A stretch of 64,000 bases of DNA from CAWCFV01 sp963794995. Its GTDB lineage: Bacteria; Actinomycetota; Actinomycetes; JACCUZ01. Positions 57,560-64,000 of the stretch are shown here, piece after piece (within the stretch, counting starts at the first letter, position 1; the number at the start of each line of letters is the position of its first letter). A model generated the notes under the pieces. It saw only the letters and a list, made by a program, of their open reading frames with translations. It had not been told where the DNA came from and searched no databases. Both the position numbers and the translations under genes were made by a program. The stretch lies in assembly GCA_963794995.1 (NCBI GenBank), contig CAWCFV010000002.1, positions 2,108,001 through 2,172,000 on the forward strand. Direction: 5' to 3'.

Positions 57560-59110
57560 CTAGTGCTCTGGGTGACGACGTCCCACCAGGTCGCACGCCC
57601 TGCCTACGAGCCCGCCGACCCGACCACCGGCGGTCTCCTTCACCCAGGCCGCGTCCTCGACCGCGAGCACGCGCAGGGCACCCGCCGCGAGAGCGAACAC
57701 CAGGACGCCTGCCAGGACGCCGGTGACAAGGCCCATGGCGCCCCCGAGGAGGTGGATGGGTCCCCAGCCCGCGACGCCGGCCGCTGCGGCCGCCAGGACG
57801 CCCCGCAGCATCGTCGAGAGGTGCCAGTCGATCCCGCCGACGACGCGGAGCGCCAGCCACACCCGCAGGCCCGCGAGCGTCGCCTGAGCCGCGGTGTTCG
57901 CCACCGCCGCCCCCATCGCTCCGTGGCTGGGGACGAGGAGCAGCACCAGGCCGAGGTCCACAACTGTGGCCGCGACACCTGTCCAGATCATCTGCCGTAC
58001 CAGGCCGTACGCCTGCATCACCGAGCCGGCGACGAGAGCCACGGTGACGAGAGGGAGGACCCCGACGAACACCAGCAGGACATCACCCGCCGGAGCGAAG
58101 TCAGCGCCATAGACGACGGTGATCAGTGCCGGTCCGACGGCGAGCAGCCCGGCAGTCATCGGCAGCGACATCAGGAGGGCGAGGCGGGCAGCCCGCCCGA
58201 CTCCGACGCGGATGCGATCCGTCTGGTCGGCACCCAGCAACGTCGCCAGCGCCGGAGTCAGCGCTCCGACGACCCCACCGGGCAGCTGCTGGGCAGCGAA
58301 GACGATGCCGAAGGCGATGGAGTAGTGCGCGATCTCGGTGGCCGTCGCGAACCGGTCGAGGAAGAAGACCTCGGACCGGCGCCAGACGATGAGGGTGAGG
58401 ACGGCCTGCACCGTCGTCAGCGCCGCGTAGCCCGCCATCTCCCGGTGCAGGCGGTACGCCGGCGCCACGCCCGCGACCGACGTCTCGTCCTCGGGCGGGA
58501 GGATGCGGCCGGCCAGGATCGCGGACCACACGAGGCTGACCAGCACGGCGACCAGCTCGACGGCGAACATCCCGGCGACGCCGCCACCGGCCGCGAGAAC
58601 GACGACCGTGGCCACCGTGCCCGCGGTCCCCGTCACGAGCCCGATGACGGTGTAGGCGCGCCACCGCTGCAGGCCGATGAGTGCGGCGGCAGGCACGGGC
58701 TGGAGGACCGCGAGGACGCAGACGCCCGCCACGAGCGCCCACGCCAGGGACTGGGAGTCGGACCTCAGCGCGACCACGACAAGAACCGCGCCGCCCAGGG
58801 CCGCGGCCGCCGCCTGGATCCGCCAGCCCCAGCGGACGACGCCACGAAGTGCGCCGGCGGCGCCAGCACCCACGAGGGTCGCGACGTAGCGGGACAGGGC
58901 CCTGGACATCCCGACCGAGAGCAGCATGGCCATCGAGAGGGCAGCCCAGGCGATGTAGGTCTGGACCCCGAGCAGCTCGGGTCCCAGATAGCGGGCGGCC
59001 ACCACGGACTGGACCAGCACGAACAGCGGCGGCAACAGGGTCGACAGACCGTTCCACAAGCCGCCGCTGAGCACCGTCGAACCGGTGGTGGCGTCGGCAG
59101 CTCCCGTCAC
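57560..59110 (-). CDS. Polysaccharide flippase (Wzx/MurJ-like)
   Basis: A 516-residue membrane protein with about 14 helices. SGGLWNGLSTLLPPLFVLVQ and ARYLGPELLGVQTYIAW form the conserved first two helices; LDRFATATEIAHYSIAFGI and FAPAGDVLLVFVGVLPLV are typical of oligosaccharide flippases. GTG 59110 overlaps the kinase-like gene stop (GTGA); GTG 59116 is also possible. It exports the product of this second glycan cluster. Confidence 0.9.
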   Translation of the reverse strand: MTGAADATTGSTVLSGGLWNGLSTLLPPLFVLVQSVVAARYLGPELLGVQTYIAWAALSMAMLLSVGMSRALSRYVATLVGAGAAGALRGVVRWGWRIQAAAAALGGAVLVVVALRSDSQSLAWALVAGVCVLAVLQPVPAAALIGLQRWRAYTVIGLVTGTAGTVATVVVLAAGGGVAGMFAVELVAVLVSLVWSAILAGRILPPEDETSVAGVAPAYRLHREMAGYAALTTVQAVLTLIVWRRSEVFFLDRFATATEIAHYSIAFGIVFAAQQLPGGVVGALTPALATLLGADQTDRIRVGVGRAARLALLMSLPMTAGLLAVGPALITVVYGADFAPAGDVLLVFVGVLPLVTVALVAGSVMQAYGLVRQMIWTGVAATVVDLGLVLLLVPSHGAMGAAVANTAAQATLAGLRVWLALRVVGGIDWHLSTMLRGVLAAAAAGVAGWGPIHLLGGAMGLVTGVLAGVLVFALAAGALRVLAVEDAAWVKETAGGRVGGLVGRACDLVGRRHPEH

Positions 59111-60516
59111 GACCACGCCCGCCAGTCCCCGCGCAACCGCGGCTGCTCGCTCCACAACCGAGCCAGCCGCTCGACCGGCAGGGCCGGCAGGGCCGGCGCG
59201 CCACCCAGCACCAGTGCCCGGCGCAGGCCCTCGACGAGGTCCGCGTAGTGCGCCCAGCAGGCAGTGGCCAGCTGACCGACCACGGCGTCGCTGAGGCCCA
59301 GGTCCTGGCGGAGGCTCCGGACCCACCCGAAGAGCCGGGCCGAGGACGGGGCCTGCCCGAGGAAGAGGCGCTCCAGGTAGTCCCCGGAAGGATCCTCGCC
59401 CTCGCCGTCGAGGAGCGGCAGGACGTGCAGGGCGAAGTACAGGAGGTCCCACAGCGGGAACGACGACGGGTCCGCGTGCTCCCAGTCGACGACCGAGAAC
59501 TGCCCCGACGCGACCAGGACGTTGCCCGGCGCGAGGTCGCCGTGCGCGAAGACCCGCGGGACCTCGATGGCGCTGCTCTCCTGCATGCGAGAGTCCGGCC
59601 GCACATCCCGGGAGGCGGTGTCCTTGGCGACGCGCCGCAACCAGGAGACCACCTGCTCGACAGCTGCCGCCTTCTCGCCCCTGCTCGCGGGGCCGAGGAG
59701 CAGCAGGGACAGCGTCGAGCCCGGACAGACCGTCTGGACGAGGACGACATGGTCATGGACCTCGAACCGGCCGAGGGGCGTCGGTCCGTGGGCCGCGACG
59801 ACCCCGCCTGCCCGCCCCACCAGCTCGAGCCCCGCGGTCTCCCGCCGGGCACTCTCGGACGACCCGGGTCGACGGTCCAGCTTGAGCAGATGGGTCGGTC
59901 GCGGGCTCCGGCCAGCGAAGACGAACAAGCCCAGCCGCTTCGAGTCGGCGCCCGACTGCGCGTCGAGGAACCACTGCACGTGCTCGGACGACGGGACGAG
60001 CCCCGCCCTGATCGCGCCGGTCAGGATTGCCGGCGCCGCGCCGCGCGCAGTCGTCGCCAGGCAGATCTCCGGCAGGACGGGCGGGAGGCCACCGACCCGG
60101 GCCAGGCCGGCACCGACCTGATTGCGCAGTCGCGAGCGGTGGCTTCGCCCCGGCAGCCAGGAGGAGAGCACATAGCTCAGGGCGCGGCGGTGGCGTCGCG
60201 GCACGAGTGCTCTCGGGTCGAACACGCCGGGCAGTGCCACGATCCGCTGGGGCGTGTAGCCGGACCGCCAGCTGCCCCGACCGGGCCGGCCGGAGAGCAG
60301 CAGACTGCGGGGTCGCCCCCGGGCCGCCATCGCGGCCAGCGCGGCCGGCGCGACCACCAGGTCCACCGGGCCCTCGGGTGCGTCGAGAAGCTGGCCGGCA
60401 CGCAGCGCCTCGCGCCAGCCCGGCAGGTCTCCGAGCACGCGCGCCGACGCGGGCCACTCGGGCAGAAGGAACCGGCTGTCCGCGCGACGGACGGACAGAG
60501 CCGGGGACGTTGACAC
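59107..60516 (-). CDS. APH-family phosphotransferase with long N-terminal domain
   Basis: A 469-residue protein. The C-terminal 250 residues are an aminoglycoside-phosphotransferase/choline-kinase fold with the catalytic Brenner motif VFAHGDLAPGNVLV and the Asp of FSVVDWEHAD. The N-terminal 200 residues (VVAPAALAAMAARGRPRSLL, ALPGVFDPRALVPRRHRRAL) are not recognised. Similar two-part proteins occur in exopolysaccharide loci, so a sugar or lipid-linked glycan is a likelier substrate than an antibiotic. GTG 60516 is the start. Confidence 0.82.
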   Translation of the reverse strand: MSTSPALSVRRADSRFLLPEWPASARVLGDLPGWREALRAGQLLDAPEGPVDLVVAPAALAAMAARGRPRSLLLSGRPGRGSWRSGYTPQRIVALPGVFDPRALVPRRHRRALSYVLSSWLPGRSHRSRLRNQVGAGLARVGGLPPVLPEICLATTARGAAPAILTGAIRAGLVPSSEHVQWFLDAQSGADSKRLGLFVFAGRSPRPTHLLKLDRRPGSSESARRETAGLELVGRAGGVVAAHGPTPLGRFEVHDHVVLVQTVCPGSTLSLLLLGPASRGEKAAAVEQVVSWLRRVAKDTASRDVRPDSRMQESSAIEVPRVFAHGDLAPGNVLVASGQFSVVDWEHADPSSFPLWDLLYFALHVLPLLDGEGEDPSGDYLERLFLGQAPSSARLFGWVRSLRQDLGLSDAVVGQLATACWAHYADLVEGLRRALVLGGAPALPALPVERLARLWSEQPRLRGDWRAWS

Positions 60517-60572
60517 CGGCCCTATGGTCTCAGACTCAGGTCCAGGAAGAGTCTCTCTGCGAGGATGGAGCA

Positions 60573-61475
60573 GTGGTGGGGGAGGACACGCCTGAGTCCC
60601 TGTCGGCCACGGAGCGGATCACACTCGTCGTCTCGACGCGTGACCGGGCCACGACGCTCCGCCAGGTGCTGCTGCCCTGTCTGGTCGCCGCGACCCAGGC
60701 AGGGTTCCGCGTCATCCTGGTCGACCAGAGCACGGACGGGCAGACGAAGGACCTGGTCGCCGAACTCCCTGGTCTGACCTACCTCCGGTCCGAGCCGGGC
60801 CTGTCCCACGGCCGTAACACGGCCGTGGCCGTCGTGACCACCGAGCTCCTCGCGTTCACCGACGACGACGTCGCATTCCCCGTGACCTGGCTGCCCACGG
60901 TCGTGGGCCTGTTCGACCTGCATCCGGGAGCCGGCGCGGTGTGCGGGCGCGCGCGGGACGCCACCGAGCGAATGCTGCCGGGTCACCTGGCGGGCACGTA
61001 CGACTGGCCGATACACCCCTTCGGCATGGGCAGCGGGTTCAACATGTCGTTCCGTGCCGAGGCACTTCGTGCTGCCGGCCCGTTCGACCCGGATCTCGGG
61101 GCCGGGTCCCGCTATGCGTCCGGTGAGGACACGGACATGCTCTACCGGGTGTCCAAGGCCGGCTGGACCATCGTGTGCGCGGACGGCATCGAGGTCGTGC
61201 ACTGCGATGGGCGCAGGCCGCGGGAGACGCTGCGGCTGCATCACTCGTACGGCCGTGGCGCCGGTGCGCAGACAGCTGGCCACGTCCGCCGCGGCGACCC
61301 GACGGCCGCCGTCATCGCGGTCCGCGAGATCGCCCGGCACGGGGTGTCGTTCCTGCGCTACGCCGCGGCCCGCGACGCGCACCGGGCGATGCTGCAGGTG
61401 ACCTTCGTGGCCGGAATGGCCCGCGGCTTCCTGTCGCGCCTGGTTCGCGGTCCCTCAGCGGTGGGGCGCCGCTGA
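60573..61475 (+). CDS. GT2-family glycosyltransferase
   Basis: A 300-residue GT2 enzyme. LVVSTRDRATTLRQVLLPCL starts the fold; VDQSTDGQTKDL, LSHGRNTAVAVV and LLAFTDDDVAFPVTWL (DXD) bind the donor; GMGSGFNMSFRAEALR and SGEDTDMLYRV (ED of the acceptor base) follow. Tandem GTG codons at 60573 and 60576 are possible starts, with GGAG just upstream. Unlike its neighbours it is on the plus strand, so it is divergent from the kinase-like gene. Its 3' end overlaps the next gene by 21 bases. Confidence 0.88.
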   Translation: MVGEDTPESLSATERITLVVSTRDRATTLRQVLLPCLVAATQAGFRVILVDQSTDGQTKDLVAELPGLTYLRSEPGLSHGRNTAVAVVTTELLAFTDDDVAFPVTWLPTVVGLFDLHPGAGAVCGRARDATERMLPGHLAGTYDWPIHPFGMGSGFNMSFRAEALRAAGPFDPDLGAGSRYASGEDTDMLYRVSKAGWTIVCADGIEVVHCDGRRPRETLRLHHSYGRGAGAQTAGHVRRGDPTAAVIAVREIARHGVSFLRYAAARDAHRAMLQVTFVAGMARGFLSRLVRGPSAVGRR

Positions 61476-63494
61476 CCGACGGTCCAGGAGTCGGGCGTAC
61501 CGGGCGACGACATGCGGTCGGACGTTGATCAACCGGCCGGACCTTCCGCCGTCGGCAACACAGCGCACCAGGTCGTGCAGCCGGCCTCCGTGCCGCCAGA
61601 TCTCACCCGAGAGGGCGAACAGCGGTGAGTCGACGGTGCTGGCGAGCCAGCCCGGGCGACCGGACCGCAGCAGACGCCGCTCTGCCCGGGCCACGTCGTC
61701 CGCCGTCCCGACCGTGTAGAACGGCGACCAGCCGTCCCAGTTGCCTGCCGTGAACGGGAGAGCGACCAGCTGTCCGTGGCGACCGACGATGCGCGGCGAA
61801 CCGAAGCCCGCCTTGGTCCACATGTAGGTGAAGCCGGCCGCCTCCACCTCGCGCAGGACCCGGTCGTCGATCTCGGCCGGCCGGACGGCTGCGAAGGGGC
61901 GCCGGGGGACGACGAAACGGTCCAGCCCGGCGCCGCGAACCAGGTTCCCGACGGCGCGCCGCGGACCGGTCGAGCCGGTCGAGCCGTGCTCAGGATCCGG
62001 GCCGTCGACCGGTCCGGTGCCAGGAAGGTCCTCCCGGCGGTTGCGGGTCTGCGAGGTCGGGACGTGCACGACCGGACGGAGGCCCTCGTGGGCCAGAACG
62101 GTCGGTCGCCCACGGCGCAGCCCGGTGTCCAGCAGCGGCCACCAGCCGCGGGGCACCAGGTCCGCCGGGAGGCGGTCAGCGACGGCCGCCCGGGCTTCCC
62201 GCAGGTGCCGTTCCAGCACTCCGGGGGGCAGCAGTCCCTCCGCGGCGACCCCTCGCCCGGTGCTGCCGAGCAGCAGCTCGATCCGACCGCCGAGCCCGCC
62301 GCGGCTGGTGGGTGCGGACAGCAGCTCCAGCGGCGGCTGCAGCTCAACCGTCTCGGCAGTGACGACCAGACCGGCGTGCACCCCGGTCAGGGCGGCGAGG
62401 TCGAGCAGGCGCAGGAGGCCGTCGACCTCCCGGACCATCCCGGCCCACAGGCACAGCGTGACGAGGACCCGGCCCTCGTCGGCCCAGCGGGAGAGCTGGC
62501 CGTCGCTGGGCTCGGCGGCGTCGCGCTCGCCGACCGGCGGCAGCACCGGCACGGGCACCGGCAGGTGCCTGGCTGACTCGAAGGGTGGGTCGGGGTCGAC
62601 GACGTGCAGGCCGTGCCCGAGAGGCGCGAGCTCGATGAAGTCGCGATCGTCGTACTGCCGGCCGAAGACGGGCTCAGAGGCTGCGCGGAAGATCTCCGGG
62701 ACCCGCTCGATGACGTCCACGTGCGGCCGCCCGTAGAGCGCCGTCAGGCGTCGGCCGGCGATCCGACCGAGCTGGGCGGCCACCAGGTCGGGGTCGCCCA
62801 GGAAGACTCCCTCGCCCCAGGTCTGTACACCGCGAGCGACGGTCGCGGTGAACGACGCGTACGTCTCGTGCGAGGCGTCCCCGACCGCCTCGTCGAGCTC
62901 GACGGACAGGGCTGCCGCGCGCCCGGCGTCGAGCCAGAGGCCCCGCCACCGGGTCACCCCCGCCGCAGTCAGCGTCGCCCAGCTGGCTGCCTCCGCCGAC
63001 GCCTCCACGGCGAGCGCCGGTGCCGCCGAGAGCAGGGCCGGGGCGAGGTAGGGCGCGGTGCGGATGCCGGCCACTCCCTGCGGCGAGTCGTCCAGGACGT
63101 AGGCCTCGACGGGCAGGGGTTCCCCGAGCCTGGCGAACGCGGCCGCGAACAGCACCGCCGGATCGGTCGAGCGCGAGAGCACCTCCGCGTCGGTCCCGGC
63201 CAGCGCCGGCCACAGCACCGACTCGGGGTCACCCAGCGCCACGACGTGGTGGCCGACGGCCAGCCGGGTCAGCTGCTCCAGGTGCCGGCCACCGGCGACG
63301 AGGGAGCCGCCCGCAACTCCCTCGGCACCACCGGCTGGGTCGCCGGAGCCGAAGTGCAGGCCGCGGCGCGGGGCGTCGTAGTAGCACTCGAAGAGCCACC
63401 CCTGCCGCTGCGCGAGACCGGCCAGGACGGGACCGACCGCCACTCGCTGCGCATCGGTGGAGGAGGCCAGGTAGAGCAGCAGGCGATGTCTCAC
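61455..63494 (-). CDS. Large unrecognised protein of the second glycan cluster
   Basis: A 679-residue soluble protein with no family recognised. GTG 63494 overlaps the methyltransferase stop (GTGA), so it is a true operon member. The N-terminal third (RHRLLLYLASSTDAQRVAVG, GWLFECYYDAPRRGLHFG) looks like an alpha/beta nucleotide- or sugar-handling domain. The last 200 residues (EIDDRVLREVEAAGFTYMWT, AGNWDGWSPFYTVGT, GGRLHDLVRCVADGG, RLINVRPHVVARYARLL) have a rhythm like polysaccharide-deacetylase barrels, but the metal-binding NodB motifs are not apparent. Its GSTGSTG stretch is a probable linker. Confidence 0.7.
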   Translation of the reverse strand: MRHRLLLYLASSTDAQRVAVGPVLAGLAQRQGWLFECYYDAPRRGLHFGSGDPAGGAEGVAGGSLVAGGRHLEQLTRLAVGHHVVALGDPESVLWPALAGTDAEVLSRSTDPAVLFAAAFARLGEPLPVEAYVLDDSPQGVAGIRTAPYLAPALLSAAPALAVEASAEAASWATLTAAGVTRWRGLWLDAGRAAALSVELDEAVGDASHETYASFTATVARGVQTWGEGVFLGDPDLVAAQLGRIAGRRLTALYGRPHVDVIERVPEIFRAASEPVFGRQYDDRDFIELAPLGHGLHVVDPDPPFESARHLPVPVPVLPPVGERDAAEPSDGQLSRWADEGRVLVTLCLWAGMVREVDGLLRLLDLAALTGVHAGLVVTAETVELQPPLELLSAPTSRGGLGGRIELLLGSTGRGVAAEGLLPPGVLERHLREARAAVADRLPADLVPRGWWPLLDTGLRRGRPTVLAHEGLRPVVHVPTSQTRNRREDLPGTGPVDGPDPEHGSTGSTGPRRAVGNLVRGAGLDRFVVPRRPFAAVRPAEIDDRVLREVEAAGFTYMWTKAGFGSPRIVGRHGQLVALPFTAGNWDGWSPFYTVGTADDVARAERRLLRSGRPGWLASTVDSPLFALSGEIWRHGGRLHDLVRCVADGGRSGRLINVRPHVVARYARLLDRRSAAPHR

Positions 63495-64000
63495 CGGTCG
63501 GTCAGGGTGGCCCGCCACACGTGCCACTTCACCATGCCTGCCGGTCCGACACCGCCGATGAGCTCCAGTCGAGCACCCACCTCCGCGGCCGCCCGACGCA
63601 CCTCCTCGGGCAGGTGGTGCCGGACCAGTCGTTGCCACTCGGGCAGCACGCCCCTGCCGAGCAGCGTACGCAGCAGCCGACGCGGGCGCCACGACACGTA
63701 GGACGGATAGGCGAGCACCCAACCGGGCCGGGCATTGGTGGTGTCGAACACGACCTCGCCCCGGGTCCCCGCGACGCGCAGGAGCTCGCGCAGCCCGCTG
63801 GCGGTGTCGGACAGGTGGCAGAGGACGTCCAGTGCCAGCACGGAGTCGAACCGGCCGGACTCGAAGGGCAGGGCCCGCACATCAGCCTGGACGAGTGACA
63901 CCTCCGCGGGCACCCTCCGGCGCGCCTCGGCCAGCATCGACTCCGACAGGTCACACATCGTCACGTCGTGCCGTTGGCTCAGCGGGCCGGACAGCCGGCC
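63491..64000 (-). CDS. Class I SAM-dependent methyltransferase, 5' end cut by window edge
   Basis: The open frame continues past position 64000, so the start is outside the window. The 169 residues visible include the post-I region HDVTMCDLSESMLAEARRR, VSLVQADVRALPFESGRFDS (motif II) and VLALDVLCHLSD (motif III-like), then RGEVVFDTTNARPGW. This is a Methyltransf_11-type small-molecule methyltransferase. Coupled to the unrecognised gene by GTGA. Context suggests sugar methylation. Confidence 0.88.
   Translation of the reverse strand, partial: GRLSGPLSQRHDVTMCDLSESMLAEARRRVPAEVSLVQADVRALPFESGRFDSVLALDVLCHLSDTASGLRELLRVAGTRGEVVFDTTNARPGWVLAYPSYVSWRPRRLLRTLLGRGVLPEWQRLVRHHLPEEVRRAAAEVGARLELIGGVGPAGMVKWHVWRATLTDR

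Noticed and set aside
59107..60516. Antibiotic-resistance aminoglycoside kinase
   Set aside because: The fold is shared, but the extra N-terminal domain and glycan-operon context make drug resistance unlikely.

Overview
This window reads as one contiguous piece of a high-GC Actinomycetia chromosome. The GC content is by eye well above 70 percent, GTG starts are common, and genes are packed with 1-20 base overlaps. Diagnostic families include a complete cvn conservon (NIT-type sensor kinase, roadblock, DUF742, small GTPase), a bacterial proteasome activator ending in GQYL, a SigE-family sigma factor, DUF5926 and DUF4446 proteins, and a CsoR/CopZ/CopA copper module. The order pheA, lipid-kinase genes, serS, HAD phosphatase resembles an origin-side block in Streptomyces and relatives. 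A soil actinomycete of the Frankiales/Geodermatophilales/Kineosporiales type fits best, but the genus cannot be fixed from the sequence alone. No insertion sequence, phage gene or CRISPR array was seen.

Layout. 1-13.3 kb is a surface-polysaccharide locus: partial gmd, glycosyltransferases, a flippase and a minus-strand operon (rfbF, rfbG, C-methyltransferase, RmlC-like epimerase, sugar-nucleotide reductase, CmcI-like methyltransferase). That operon should build a CDP-activated, C-methylated 6-deoxysugar. It is followed by a DPM-like GT2/DUF2304 pair and a secreted glycoside hydrolase lipoprotein. 13.3-20.2 kb holds housekeeping and stress genes: GDPD, a SpoIIAB-like ATPase, DUF5926, arginine deiminase, a heparinase II/III-like enzyme and an SDR. 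20.2-29.1 kb carries larB-larC-GDT1 (larC is frameshifted), DUF4446, pheA, a YihY/lipid kinase/two-PAP2 operon and serS. 29.1-40.7 kb carries an ECF sigma factor with a membrane-anchored partner, a HAD phosphatase, Bpa, a GNAT, a PadR-controlled ABC exporter, an EAL-GAF protein and a quinone oxidoreductase. 40.7-46.4 kb is the conservon, whose kinase gene has coding minisatellites and a 1-base deletion in one of them. 46.4-57.5 kb has an MpaB-like oxygenase, an ICL/PEPM-family enzyme, an alpha/beta-hydrolase lipoprotein, a TPP-riboswitch-controlled ykoEDC thiamine-precursor transporter, the copper module and tRNA-Ser(UGA). 57.5-64 kb, directly after the tRNA, is a second surface-glycan cluster (flippase, APH-like kinase, GT2, a large unrecognised protein, a methyltransferase cut by the window edge).

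How the genes work together. The two glycan regions supply nucleotide sugars, glycosyl transfer and lipid-linked export, with the hydrolase and lyase-like enzymes as possible trimming partners. The kinase/phosphatase operon acts on lipid phosphates. Regulation visible in the DNA includes a TPP riboswitch, CsoR and PadR operator dyads, several candidate leaderless promoters (TANNNT 6-8 bases before a start codon), long inverted repeats at gene ends and a strong G-quadruplex tract before csoR. The most notable oddities are the two frameshifts (larC, cvnA), the set of in-frame tandem repeats, a perfect 50-base palindrome, and three convergent gene pairs whose stop codons share a CTAG.
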